From Chitinophagaceae bacterium (GTDB lineage: Bacteria; Bacteroidota; Bacteroidia; Chitinophagales; Chitinophagaceae), in NCBI GenBank assembly GCA_022843585.1, contig JALHNJ010000004.1, forward strand, positions 37,869 to 101,868: a DNA stretch of 64,000 nucleotides. Direction: 5' to 3'. How positions within the stretch are numbered: the stretch's first letter is position 1; each line of letters begins with the position of its first letter. Under the pieces are notes generated by a model. That model saw only the letters and a list, made by a program, of their open reading frames with translations, ran no database searches and had not been told where the DNA came from. This document shows, one piece after another, positions 52,479 to 60,923 of the stretch. Position numbers and translations under genes: made by a program.

Positions 52479-52829
52479 ATGATGTTTACAAACGACGATT
52501 TACAACAACGCTGGTGGAATCTGGAGGCAAGCCTTGTGGATAGATTTGGTAAAAAACCAGATATGGAAACCATATTGTTTCTAATCGGGATACAGGAATT
52601 TGGTGATATCAAGGAAAAGTTTACCAAAGAGCAGAAACAAGATCTAATGCACATTGCAATTTGCAGTTTGCTTTCCAAAAGTGGGTATTATGAACTGGAA
52701 AAAGTGGATGATGATGGTTGGCCACATTTTAAGCAATTGAAAGCAATGCCTGATATGTCGGCACCCGAACAGGAAAATTTTTTAAAAGATCATGTATTGC
52801 TTTATTTTGAAGAGCATGGTGTTGGTTAA
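52479..52829 (+). CDS. Conserved hypothetical protein, about 116 residues
   Basis: A small acidic cytosolic protein starting at 52479 or 52482 (tandem ATG). It is largely helical, with LQQRWWNLEASLVDRFG, ETILFLIGIQEFG, KQDLMHIAICSLLSKSGYYEL and a C-terminal LKDHVLLYFEEHGVG. No catalytic motif, signal peptide or membrane helix is seen. I do not know its function; its look is that of a conserved Bacteroidota protein. It is divergent from serS and 23 bp before a cyclophilin gene. Confidence 0.72.
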   Translation: MMFTNDDLQQRWWNLEASLVDRFGKKPDMETILFLIGIQEFGDIKEKFTKEQKQDLMHIAICSLLSKSGYYELEKVDDDGWPHFKQLKAMPDMSAPEQENFLKDHVLLYFEEHGVG

Positions 52830-52852
52830 TATTCTAAAAAGAGAAATACGTT

Positions 52853-53554
52853 ATGATGATGAAAAAAGCAGCACTTTTATCTTGTATTTTATTTCTGGCA
52901 ATTTCATTGTGTGCACAGAAAGATTCTACCATCAAAAAGAAAGACCGGAAAAGAGATGTGTTGATGCAAACAACTATGGGAGACATTATTATCCGTTTGT
53001 CGGACTCAACTCCTTTACACCGTGATAATTTCTTAAAGTTGGTAAAGGTTAATTACTATGATAGTTTATTATTTCACCGTGTCATCAAAGATTTTATGAT
53101 GCAGGGTGGCGACCCGGAAAGTAAAAGAGCCATTGCAGGTACCAGACTTGGCGGTGGGGGCCCTGCCAACAGAATCCCTGCAGAATTCAGAACTAGTTTA
53201 TTTCACAAGAAAGGAGCTATTGCAGCAGCGAGGAATGAGAACCCTGAAAAAGCAAGCAGTGCCAGCCAATTTTATATTGTACAAGGAAAAGTCTGGACAG
53301 AAGGCGGATTGGATTCTACCGAAACATATCGGCTTAAAAGAAAAATTCCGGCGGCACATAGAGCAGTATATAAAACAATTGGCGGCACTCCACATCTTGA
53401 CCAGGGCTATACAGTTTATGGCGAAGTTGTAAAGGGAATTGATGTAGTAGATAAAATTTGTGCTGTGCCAACCAGTAAAGGTGCAGGAGGTAACAGACCT
53501 ATTGAAGATATAAGGATTATTAAAACGAAACTTATTAAACGAAAAAAATATTGA
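52853..53554 (+). CDS. Periplasmic cyclophilin-type peptidyl-prolyl isomerase
   Basis: A 233-residue exported isomerase that speeds proline cis-trans conversion during folding. The signal peptide is LLSCILFLAISLCAQ. The cyclophilin core has MGDIIIRLSD, the catalytic-Arg block FHRVIKDFMMQGGDP, a gatekeeper region SASQFYIVQG and VYGEVVKGIDVVDKI. A Lys-rich insertion around 150-170 is usual in Bacteroidota members. The start has three tandem ATG codons. A strong terminator follows. Confidence 0.93.
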   Translation: MMMKKAALLSCILFLAISLCAQKDSTIKKKDRKRDVLMQTTMGDIIIRLSDSTPLHRDNFLKLVKVNYYDSLLFHRVIKDFMMQGGDPESKRAIAGTRLGGGGPANRIPAEFRTSLFHKKGAIAAARNENPEKASSASQFYIVQGKVWTEGGLDSTETYRLKRKIPAAHRAVYKTIGGTPHLDQGYTVYGEVVKGIDVVDKICAVPTSKGAGGNRPIEDIRIIKTKLIKRKKY

Positions 53555-53573
53555 GTTTCATTACAACTTAACA

Positions 53574-53616
53574 AAAAAGCAACGCCCCTCCATAATAAGA
53601 AGGGGCGTTGCTTTTT
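53574..53616. terminator. Bidirectional intrinsic terminator
   Basis: AAAAAGCAACGCCCCT (53574-53589) pairs perfectly with AGGGGCGTTGCTTTTT (53601-53616), giving a 16-bp stem with A and T runs. It lies between the convergent cyclophilin and barrel receptor genes. Confidence 0.92.
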
Positions 53617-53636
53617 AAACTGTAGCATTAATTATT

Positions 53637-56099
53637 TTAATTCCCTATTCCGCCTTGTCCGCCACCGCCTTCTGTACGTTTTGTTTCTTCTTCGATAGCT
53701 GATTTACGCTGACGGGCAGCTTTTACCTGGCTATTTCCAAAACGATAGCTGAAGTTTAATTTAAACTGCGGCATCTCGCCTTGTCCGCTGAAAGTACTAA
53801 TTACCCCCGTAAAATCAGATGTGCCGCCCCACTTCATTGTTTGGAAAACATCACTCACCACCATTTTTACATTAGCCTTTCCTTTAAACAATGTTTTTCC
53901 TAAACCAAGGTCAACAGTACCCATTGCCTTAGATCTGATAATTCCCTGCCAAACAGATGGAGAAATATATAAACCGCTTAACTCACCCGTAAAGCCTTTA
54001 CCTAAGGTAAAACTGTTTTGCATAAAGTAAGTCCATGAAAACACTTTCAAATCAACTTTACGATTGCCTCCGCCATAATCTGCCTGATAGTGAGAATAAT
54101 TTGCATTGGCAGTAGCAAAGAAGCTGTACCACTTTTTTTGGAATGGGTAGCTAACATTCAAACTCCATACATCTTGCTTAGCAAGGTTTCTTTTTTGTAA
54201 AAACCCTTTTGTGCTTTCTCCTGCTGCTGTATCCGGTATCTGTGCAAAGATATCTTTCACATGGCTATAGTTTAATTTAGTAGTAAGCCTGTACTTGTAA
54301 ATATTAGTAATGCTGAAACTATTAGTGTATTGTGGTCTCAGGTCAATATTACCTTTCATGTAAGTATATTCATTCAACTTAAACTCAAATGGATTTAAGT
54401 CCTGGTATGCAGGACGGTCAATACGACGGCTGTATGCTAAAGTCCATTGCTTCATTGGATTTTTGTTGAAAGTCAACGCAGCACTTGGAAACAAATCTGT
54501 GTAGTTTCTTTTAAAAGTAGAATCATAATCAGACCAGTTACTTCCAGATTTTTTAAACCCAGTTGATGTCCCTGTCAGGTTTGTGTTTTCTGCACGCAGA
54601 CCTAGCTGAAACATAATTCCTGTTTTTAATTGCTTATTATAGTTTACATATAAAGCATTAATATTCTCCTTATACTTAAAGCGATTGCTCTTTGCAGTAT
54701 CCAATACTTTACTATTGGTGTACACATCATAGCGTTGAAAATCGTTATCAGTATTTACAATACCAATCTTACCACCAAGTGCCAAACGACCGCCTTTAAA
54801 ATTTTGCTCGTAATCTGTTTTTAAAGAAAACAAGTCAATATCAGTAGGTGAAAGCATATTATAAATTACACGGCTTGTTTCTGTAATACCATCGGGCAGG
54901 TAATAATAATTAGGCTGAAATTGATTTGATCTTATTTTAAAGAAACCATAATCGGCATCAATATTTAAATCTGTACCGCCTACTACAGAATAACGATAGT
55001 TCAGGTTAGTGTTTATATTATCCCTCTTCATATCATTATTATTGGTGGCTTTCAATACTTTTACCAATTGGTTTGTTGGTATATAATAAAAGTTCATTGG
55101 GCCTGATGTATTAAAATCATTATCAGCGATATTACCAGTTACTACTGCGCCAATAGTACTTTTATTATTAATAAAATAATCAAGCCCCCCTTTAAATCCA
55201 TGGGTGTTGTTGTTAAATATCATCCTGTTCTTCTGGTCAAACAAAGTGTCCTGTTGTTCCCTAACTGAATTCATTTGCATCAGGTTCTTACCGTTGTTAT
55301 AGTTATAACTACCGAAAACATTGATACTTTTATTGCGATAGTTAAGGTTTAACCCTCCATTATACTTTGCATAAGTTCCCTGTACATAGCCTAGGTTTAC
55401 AGAACCGTTTGTACCAAAGGTTTTATTTTTCTTCAACCTGATATTAATGATACCGGCATTTCCTGCGGCTTCATATTTTGCAGATGGATTAGTGATGATT
55501 TCTATTGCTTCAATTTGTGCGGACTGCAAACTCTTTAAATAGTTAGCCAAATCAGTACCGGAAAGCGGAGATGGTTTACCATCAATAAAAACCTGAACAC
55601 CATTTTTACCCGCCAGGCTTACATTATCATCTTTATCAATCATTACACCCGGGCTTCTGCGCAGTAATTCTAATGCATCATAACCTACTGCATTGATAGT
55701 TCCCTCTACATTTAGAATTGTTTTATCAGCTTTTACTTCGATTATAGGTTTTTGTGCTGTGATTACAACCCCTGCCAGTTCAGCCGACATTTTAGTCATA
55801 TTGATTTCCGGCACAACCACATCGCCTGCCGAAACTTCGAATACTTTAGAATATGCATTCGTATAACCAATATGAGAGGTGCTTAACAGGTAACTTCCGG
55901 CTACTGATTGAAAGGAGAATAATCCATCGTTATTGGTTACGGACAATTTTATTACAGATGAATCTTTTGCTCTTAGCAGCGAAACGGTTGTTTTCTCTAA
56001 CCCCTTTCCTTTTTCGTCTTTTACCAACCCTGAAATTTTTTGTGCCTGGGTGGCTGAAAAAAGGCTCAAACTCACAAATAATACGACTAACTTTCTCAT
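53637..56099 (-). CDS. Outer-membrane beta-barrel receptor (TonB-dependent-like)
   Basis: From the ATG at 56099 this is 820 residues; a longer frame to 56147 lacks a proper signal. The signal peptide LVVLFVSLSLFSATQAQ is followed by a carboxypeptidase-regulatory-like domain (about 22-105, ISGLVKDEKGKGLEKTTVSLL). A plug comes next (LELLRRSPGVMID, VQVFIDGKPSPLSG, SAKYEAAGNAGIINI), then a barrel of the OMP_b-brl_3 type. The C-terminus is unusual: after the last strand (LNFSYRFGNSQ) comes a charged helix and a GGGGQGGIGN tail. The ligand is unknown. Confidence 0.9.
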   Translation of the reverse strand: MRKLVVLFVSLSLFSATQAQKISGLVKDEKGKGLEKTTVSLLRAKDSSVIKLSVTNNDGLFSFQSVAGSYLLSTSHIGYTNAYSKVFEVSAGDVVVPEINMTKMSAELAGVVITAQKPIIEVKADKTILNVEGTINAVGYDALELLRRSPGVMIDKDDNVSLAGKNGVQVFIDGKPSPLSGTDLANYLKSLQSAQIEAIEIITNPSAKYEAAGNAGIINIRLKKNKTFGTNGSVNLGYVQGTYAKYNGGLNLNYRNKSINVFGSYNYNNGKNLMQMNSVREQQDTLFDQKNRMIFNNNTHGFKGGLDYFINNKSTIGAVVTGNIADNDFNTSGPMNFYYIPTNQLVKVLKATNNNDMKRDNINTNLNYRYSVVGGTDLNIDADYGFFKIRSNQFQPNYYYLPDGITETSRVIYNMLSPTDIDLFSLKTDYEQNFKGGRLALGGKIGIVNTDNDFQRYDVYTNSKVLDTAKSNRFKYKENINALYVNYNKQLKTGIMFQLGLRAENTNLTGTSTGFKKSGSNWSDYDSTFKRNYTDLFPSAALTFNKNPMKQWTLAYSRRIDRPAYQDLNPFEFKLNEYTYMKGNIDLRPQYTNSFSITNIYKYRLTTKLNYSHVKDIFAQIPDTAAGESTKGFLQKRNLAKQDVWSLNVSYPFQKKWYSFFATANANYSHYQADYGGGNRKVDLKVFSWTYFMQNSFTLGKGFTGELSGLYISPSVWQGIIRSKAMGTVDLGLGKTLFKGKANVKMVVSDVFQTMKWGGTSDFTGVISTFSGQGEMPQFKLNFSYRFGNSQVKAARQRKSAIEEETKRTEGGGGQGGIGN

Positions 56100-56265
56100 T
56101 ATTAATACTTTTTTTAATTTACAGGTGCAAAGATACTTCTGTGTCACCCAATTGTAAAAGCATTAACCGACCAAAGGCGCAAATCTTACCATGAACGGCA
56201 TAAAATCTTCGGCGAAAAGTTCAAACCAAGTTTTTGTCAACTGTAAAACAAGCCTTTACGTTTAA

Positions 56266-56295
56266 TTTGTTTATCCTCATTTTCCCTTAGGTTTG
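56266..56295 (+). promoter_or_regulatory. Complete Bacteroidota promoter before gcvH
   Basis: TTTG at 56266-56269 and TAGGTTTG at 56288-56295, 18 bp apart, match the -33 and -7 boxes. The gcvH ATG is 18 bp after the -7 box. Confidence 0.7.
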
Positions 56296-56313
56296 CAGGC
56301 AAAATCTACGATT

Positions 56314-56691
56314 ATGAATTTTCCCGCTAATCTTCGCTACACTAAAGACCACGAATGGGTAAGTATTGAAGGCAATGTTGCCACTATTGGTATTACTGAC
56401 TTTGCCCAACGGGAATTGGGAGATATCGTGTATGTAGAAGTAGATACTATTGGCAAACCTCTAGAAGCTGGTGCTGTGTTTGGTACAGTAGAAGCGGTAA
56501 AAACTGTATCAGATCTTTTCTTACCTGTTAGCGGAACAATTACTGAATTAAATCCTGCATTAGCAAATTCACCTGAGTCTGTAAATACCGATCCTTATGG
56601 TGAAGGCTGGATGGTAAAAATGACAGTAGATAATCCTGCTGATGTAGAAGCTTTGTTAGATGCTGCTGCATATGAAGCTGTGGCTGGCTAA
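56314..56691 (+). CDS. gcvH: Glycine cleavage system H protein
   Basis: A 125-residue lipoyl carrier that shuttles the aminomethyl group between the P, T and L proteins. The start at 56314 gives the family's usual N-terminus ([16 protein letters not shown]); a longer frame to 56293 runs into the promoter. The lipoylated lysine is in [16 protein letters not shown], about residue 63. GEGWMVKM is the conserved C-terminal block. No other glycine-cleavage gene is nearby. Confidence 0.95.
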   Translation: MNFPANLRYTKDHEWVSIEGNVATIGITDFAQRELGDIVYVEVDTIGKPLEAGAVFGTVEAVKTVSDLFLPVSGTITELNPALANSPESVNTDPYGEGWMVKMTVDNPADVEALLDAAAYEAVAG

Positions 56692-56766
56692 ATCTGAACT
56701 TTTTTTACCTCCGTATGTAATATGGATGCAATTGTTTATACTAATCGTTGTATCTTAACCAACTAG

Positions 56767-57306
56767 TTGAATACCAAAATCACATACAGCGAACAAGAGC
56801 TGGTGGCATTACTGCGACAGCGTAATGAACAGGGCTTTGCTTACCTGTACGATAACTATTCAGGTGCCTTATTTGGTATTGTAAATGGTATTGTAACAGA
56901 CAAAGAGATTGCAAACGATGTGTTGCAAAATGTTTTTGTAAATATCTGGCGCAAGATTGATTCTTACGATGCTTCAAAGGGAAGGCTTTTTACCTGGATG
57001 CTGAACATAGCCCGAAATGCCTCTATTGATGAAATAAGGTCAAAGGGGTTCAAAGATTCTCAAAAAAACCAATCATTAGGGGAAAACGTAGATTCAATCG
57101 GCGTATCAATTGGGCCATTGGTTGATGATGTGGGTTTAAGAAAAGTGTTGACTAAATTGAAAGATGAATTAAGAGTACTTATTGACATGTCTTATTTCCA
57201 GGGTTTCACACACGAAGAAATTGCAAGAGCATTAGATATTCCGCTGGGAACCGTAAAAACAAGAATACGAAGTGCATTAATACAGTTAAGAACAATGATT
57301 CAATAA
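56767..57306 (+). CDS. ECF sigma factor (SigK-like), TTG start
   Basis: A 179-residue ECF sigma factor. The frame opens with TTG right after an in-frame TAG, and the next in-frame ATG is inside region 2, so TTG is the likely start. Region 2 has NEQGFAYLYDNYSGALFGI, DVLQNVFVNIWRKI and RLFTWMLNIARNASIDEIRS; region 4 has SYFQGFTHEEIARALDIPLGTVKTRIRSAL. An RskA-like anti-sigma gene starts 4 bp after its stop. The pair resembles the SigK/RskA systems. Confidence 0.92.
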   Translation: MNTKITYSEQELVALLRQRNEQGFAYLYDNYSGALFGIVNGIVTDKEIANDVLQNVFVNIWRKIDSYDASKGRLFTWMLNIARNASIDEIRSKGFKDSQKNQSLGENVDSIGVSIGPLVDDVGLRKVLTKLKDELRVLIDMSYFQGFTHEEIARALDIPLGTVKTRIRSALIQLRTMIQ

Positions 57307-57310
57307 AAAA

Positions 57311-58069
57311 GTGAGTATACAAGAATACATATCGAGTGGAATTGTTGAGAGCTATGTGCTCGGACTTATCTCAGATGAAGAGGCAAGAGAGTTCGAGCAG
57401 ATGTGCACAAAACATCCTGAAGTGCTAGCAGCAAGAACTGCATTTGAACTGGCGTTGGAAAAACAAGCCATGGAGAATGCTATTACGCCTTCATTAGATG
57501 TGAGAAATAAGATTTTTGAAGAAATAAGCGGTACCGGTAAAGTTGTTACAATGCAGCAACCAGTTGCCCGCAAAACAAATTGGTTTAAGTATGCGTCGGC
57601 GGCATCGGTGATTTTATTAGCAGGAAGTATTTATTGGAACATTATGCTTTCTAATAAAAATAAAGATCTGCAAAATAATTACAATAACTCTGTTGCTGAA
57701 CTGAGTGAGATTAAAAAAGATATTCAGGTACTGCAAGCAAATCCAACCGTTAAAATGGCAGCAATGGGGGGCCAAGAAGCATCTCCTACTTCTTTTGCTA
57801 CGGTGTATTGGGATACCACTTCACATGATGTTTACTTAATGGTTAACAATATGCCTAAACCCGCATCTGATAAACAATATCAACTATGGGCTTTCTTAGA
57901 TGGTCAACCAGTGGATATGGGTTTAATTGAAATAACCGAAAAGCCTTTACAGCTTTATCGCTTGAAAAAAGCACAGGCTGCCCAAGCTTTCGCTATTACT
58001 TTAGAACAGAAAAATCGTCCTGATATTTCCAAGCCAGCCGGCACGGTGTATGTAATGGGCAAACTCTAA
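57311..58069 (+). CDS. RskA-like anti-sigma factor, GTG start
   Basis: A 252-residue bitopic membrane protein with a GTG start. The cytosolic N-terminal ~88 residues have the sigma-binding helix layout (IVESYVLGLISDEEAREFEQM). One membrane helix lies at about 91-110, followed by a coiled coil (KNKDLQNNYNNSVAELSEIKKDIQVL). The periplasmic RskA domain has VYWDTTSHDVYLMV, KQYQLWAFLDGQPVDMG and a C-terminal AGTVYVMGKL. It should hold the upstream sigma factor inactive until a signal triggers release. A terminator follows. Confidence 0.9.
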   Translation: MSIQEYISSGIVESYVLGLISDEEAREFEQMCTKHPEVLAARTAFELALEKQAMENAITPSLDVRNKIFEEISGTGKVVTMQQPVARKTNWFKYASAASVILLAGSIYWNIMLSNKNKDLQNNYNNSVAELSEIKKDIQVLQANPTVKMAAMGGQEASPTSFATVYWDTTSHDVYLMVNNMPKPASDKQYQLWAFLDGQPVDMGLIEITEKPLQLYRLKKAQAAQAFAITLEQKNRPDISKPAGTVYVMGKL

Positions 58070-58172
58070 TTCTCTTTCCCTTTTTTATCAATCTATTTAA
58101 GCACTTCTTTCGTAACTGAAAGGTGTATTAGAACATTACTATAGTAGTTTTGGTTCTATAGTTGGTTAAAAC

Positions 58173-58199
58173 AAGGGGCTTCTTTTGGGGCCCCTTTTA
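58173..58199 (+). terminator. Intrinsic terminator of the sigma/anti-sigma operon
   Basis: AAGGGGC (58173-58179) pairs with GCCCCTT (58190-58196), followed by a short T run and an AT-rich stretch. Confidence 0.75.
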
Positions 58200-58218
58200 T
58201 ATTTAATCTTGTTTAATA

Positions 58219-58623
58219 TTGCGGAAATATTTTTTTCTGAAAAAGATCAAACCAACATTTATTCCGGCAATGGGCTGGCTACTTATTTCAACATTCTTAC
58301 TGACGATACCTGGCTCCGCTTTTCCAAAAGAAAACTGGTTAGGCAAAATATGGTTTGATAAGTGGGTTCATATAGGCATGTTTGTAATTATGACATTTCT
58401 TTGGTGTTGGGCTATTCTTAAAAGGGAATGGGTTGATTTTAGAAAACTCAAACAATCCTTTTTTATTATTGGAGTGATTTGTTTTTGCTATGGAGTAGCT
58501 ATGGAATTTGTTCAAAAGTATTTTATTGCTAATCGTTCATTTGATGCGGGAGATATTATTGCCGACGGAATAGGTTGTGTAATTGGTGTGGTATTAATTC
58601 TTAAGTGGTATAAAAAAAATTGA
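58219..58623 (+). CDS. VanZ-like membrane protein, TTG start
   Basis: A 134-residue protein with four membrane helices. VanZ-family traits are the early Pro/Trp-rich helix, KWVHIGMFVIMTFLWC and the acidic block EFVQKYF...RSFDAGDIIADGIGCVIG, which matches the family's conserved E-Q and D-x-x-D-x-x-A-N/D-x-x-G pattern. Function in such single genes is unclear. TTG is taken as the start because no in-frame ATG precedes the first helix. A hairpin overlaps the stop codon. Confidence 0.85.
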   Translation: MRKYFFLKKIKPTFIPAMGWLLISTFLLTIPGSAFPKENWLGKIWFDKWVHIGMFVIMTFLWCWAILKREWVDFRKLKQSFFIIGVICFCYGVAMEFVQKYFIANRSFDAGDIIADGIGCVIGVVLILKWYKKN

Positions 58624-58643
58624 CCCCTGTGGAAACAGGGGTC
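58622..58643 (+). other. Perfect hairpin with a GGAA tetraloop
   Basis: GACCCCTGT (58622-58630) and ACAGGGGTC (58635-58643) form a perfect 9-bp stem closed by GGAA, a GNRA-type loop. It starts inside the VanZ-like stop codon. No T run follows, so it is not a standard terminator; it may protect the 3' end or structure a leader. Confidence 0.6.
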
Positions 58644-58999
58644 GCAACCAAAACTAACTGCTTATGAGAAAATTGAATTCGTTTATATAATATTTTAAAT
58701 AACCTCTCTTTGATATGTATAACGCAAATTTACTGCCGATAGTATCAATTTTGCTGTTAATGAAAGTTTAAAAGAACTTTTTCAGTAGTAACACTTAACT
58801 CCCTTTTCGTAAACTCTCGCTATCCTTACTGTAACCTTACGATGAATAAAATCTTCCTATTACACAAAGGTTTACCACCTTTTTTTATATTGGTTAAACT
58901 TGATAATCAGCAAATAAAGAACTTATAGCATTTTAGACGTTTTACATCAACATATCCTTCAAAATTTCATGCCAAAAAAAATTTTTACGGCAAAAAATA
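58644..58999. other. 356-bp stretch without a supported gene
   Basis: AT-rich DNA. The only start-like frame is an 8-codon one (MRKLNSFI) at 58664. I see no tRNA, no tmRNA, SRP or RNase P motif, and no promoter matching both consensus boxes. It may hold an untranslated RNA, but nothing supports one. Confidence 0.5.
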
Positions 59000-59032
59000 A
59001 AGGCCGTACTAAATAAACTTTAGTACGGCCTT
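58988..59032 (-). terminator. Intrinsic terminator of the DUF937-like gene
   Basis: AAGGCCGTACTAAA (59000-59013) pairs perfectly with TTTAGTACGGCCTT (59019-59032). On the minus strand it is followed by TTATTTTTTG. It lies 18 bp past the stop of the minus-strand gene. Confidence 0.9.
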
Positions 59033-59050
59033 CAAACAGAACTGGTTACG

Positions 59051-59704
59051 TTATTTTGAAATAAATCCTTTTATCAAATCCATTAACCCTACTGAAGAAT
59101 TAGCCTGTTGTTCCTGATTTTGTTGGGTACCTCTCGTTACCTGGCTAATAATATCCTGCAGATTAAAGCCGCCTCCATCAGTGTTGTTTCGACCACCCGT
59201 TAGCTGATTCAGTAACCCCTGAAAGTTAAACCCGCCTGAATTGGACTCTGAGGTTGCCACCTTACCCCCTGTTAATGACCCAATAAGATCATTAAAATCA
59301 AATGCGTCATTTTCCGGATCGTTGCTTGTTGTGCGAGTAATGAGACCATTGAGTACACTAGGTATAAGACTGCTTGACACATTACTGGCTGCTGAAGGAC
59401 TCATTTTGTATTTGCTAACCAGCTTGTTCATAAAATAGCCCACCATCATGGAAACAATAGGGCTTTTTAAAAGCCCACCAATTCCAGAACCGGACGAGTT
59501 ACTATCATTGGCATTTCCACCACCTTTAAAAAGGTCCAAAATATTTTGAAAACCACCACCTGCCATGATGTTTTGAAAACCACTGGCAATTGTTTTTGTG
59601 GCATCCGCCATAACATGTTCATTTTCCTCGTTGGGTACGTCTGGATTATTTACTACCGTATCCTGGCCTACTTGCTTTACCAAGTTAAAAAGTTGATCTA
59701 ACAT
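59051..59704 (-). CDS. DUF937-like low-complexity protein
   Basis: A 217-residue cytosolic protein rich in Gly, Asn and Ser. It has repeated short helical modules of the type FQNILDLFKGGG, FNFQGLLNQLTGG, FNLQDIISQVTRG and FNDLIGSLTGG, each about 12 residues and separated by Gly/Asn linkers. The central block SPIVSMMVGYFMNKLVSKY and ASNVSSSLIPSVLNGLI resembles DUF937 proteins. Its function is unknown; the repeats suggest an assembling or scaffold protein. Confidence 0.8.
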   Translation of the reverse strand: MLDQLFNLVKQVGQDTVVNNPDVPNEENEHVMADATKTIASGFQNIMAGGGFQNILDLFKGGGNANDSNSSGSGIGGLLKSPIVSMMVGYFMNKLVSKYKMSPSAASNVSSSLIPSVLNGLITRTTSNDPENDAFDFNDLIGSLTGGKVATSESNSGGFNFQGLLNQLTGGRNNTDGGGFNLQDIISQVTRGTQQNQEQQANSSVGLMDLIKGFISK

Positions 59705-59762
59705 TATTTTAGTTTTAGAAAATCAAGTTAGAATATTTAAGCGAGAGAGTGTCTAAATTATT

Positions 59763-60827
59763 TTATTGCTGTTTGGTCAGTTTTTCAGAATTTTCGGCAA
59801 ATTGCAAAGCATCAATTAATTCCTGGATGTCGCCATTGAGTACTGCATCCAGATTATACAAGGTAAGCCCAATTCTGTGATCCGTTACACGACCTTGCGG
59901 AAAATTATAGGTTCTGATCTTTGCACTTCTATCGCCGGTACTAACCAAACTTTTCCGATGCCGGGAAATTTCTTCTTCCTGCTTTCTTACCTGCTCTTCG
60001 TATAGCCTGGTTCGTAGCATACCCATTGCCTTTTCCCGGTTGCCTAATTGCGAACGTTCTGTTTGGCAAACCACCACTGTTCCGGTAGGGATATGGGTCA
60101 GCAATACTTTTGTTTCTACTTTGTTTACGTTTTGTCCGCCGGCGCCCCCACTTCTTGCTGTTTCCATTTTTACATCTGCAGGATTCAATTCAAAATCGAC
60201 TTCTTCTGCTTCTGGCATTACAGCAACAGTAGCAGCCGAGGTATGAACTCTTCCGCTTGTCTCAGTATTAGGTACTCGCTGCACCCGGTGTACTCCACTT
60301 TCAAATTTCAATACACCATATACATCATCGCCGATAACTTCTAATTGCACTTCTTTGTACCCCCCAACCGTTCCTTCATTCTCGCTAAGTATTGCTGTTT
60401 TCCATCCTCTTTTTTCGCAGTAGCGTATATACATTCTTAATAAGTCTCCGGCAAATAAACTTGCTTCATCGCCACCTGTACCGGCCCGAATTTCCATGAT
60501 CGCATTTTTTTCATCCTGCGGATCTTTCGGAATTAATAGTTGACGGATATAGGCTTCTGACTGTGTTTTCTTTTCTTCTAAACCGGGAGATTCCATTTTA
60601 GCCAATTCCCGCATTTCCTCATCATCGCCTTCTATTGCTTCTTTATAAAAATCAATATCCTCTAGTATTTTTTTATACTCGGTGTAGGCCACTACTATCT
60701 TTTCAAGGCTGCGATACTCCTTACTTGTTTCTACAAATTTTTTATTGTTGCCGACTATCTCCGGGTTAGTTAAGGCTACACCCAGCTGGTCAAATCTTGC
60801 TTTTATAGCTTCTAATCTGTCTAACAT
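59763..60827 (-). CDS. prfA: Peptide chain release factor 1
   Basis: A 354-residue class I release factor that ends translation at UAA and UAG. The catalytic GGQ is at residues 230-232 ([13 protein letters not shown]). The stop-codon-reading loop is PNT at 186-188, the PxT form of RF1 rather than the SPF of RF2. RF1 is therefore present, which means UAG codons, including the one in the PiT gene at 5333, should be read as stop. A perfect -7 box lies 47 bp upstream within repeat F. Confidence 0.97.
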   Translation of the reverse strand: MLDRLEAIKARFDQLGVALTNPEIVGNNKKFVETSKEYRSLEKIVVAYTEYKKILEDIDFYKEAIEGDDEEMRELAKMESPGLEEKKTQSEAYIRQLLIPKDPQDEKNAIMEIRAGTGGDEASLFAGDLLRMYIRYCEKRGWKTAILSENEGTVGGYKEVQLEVIGDDVYGVLKFESGVHRVQRVPNTETSGRVHTSAATVAVMPEAEEVDFELNPADVKMETARSGGAGGQNVNKVETKVLLTHIPTGTVVVCQTERSQLGNREKAMGMLRTRLYEEQVRKQEEEISRHRKSLVSTGDRSAKIRTYNFPQGRVTDHRIGLTLYNLDAVLNGDIQELIDALQFAENSEKLTKQQ

Positions 60828-60835
60828 AAATGAGA

Positions 60836-60920
60836 AAATTCCAAAAAATTAAATTACAAATTCCAATAAGGCAGCAAAATTAGCGATTTGGAATTTGGGA
60901 TTTGATAATTGATATTTGGA
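60836..60920. repeat. Intergenic inverted repeat of AATTCCAA / TTTGGAATTT words (family F)
   Basis: The left side has ATTCCAAAAAATT and ACAAATTCCAATA; the right side has GATTTGGAATTTGGGATTTG and GATATTTGG. It fills the divergent gap between prfA and the amidohydrolase gene and contains the prfA -7 box. Confidence 0.55.
60875..60882 (-). promoter_or_regulatory. -7 element of prfA
   Basis: The minus strand reads TAATTTTG, a perfect TAnnTTTG, 47 bp before the prfA ATG. Confidence 0.5.
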
Positions 60921-60923
60921 TAT

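Noticed and set aside
58644..58999. RNase P RNA, tmRNA or SRP RNA in the long empty stretch
   Set aside because: None of the conserved sequence landmarks of these RNAs is present.
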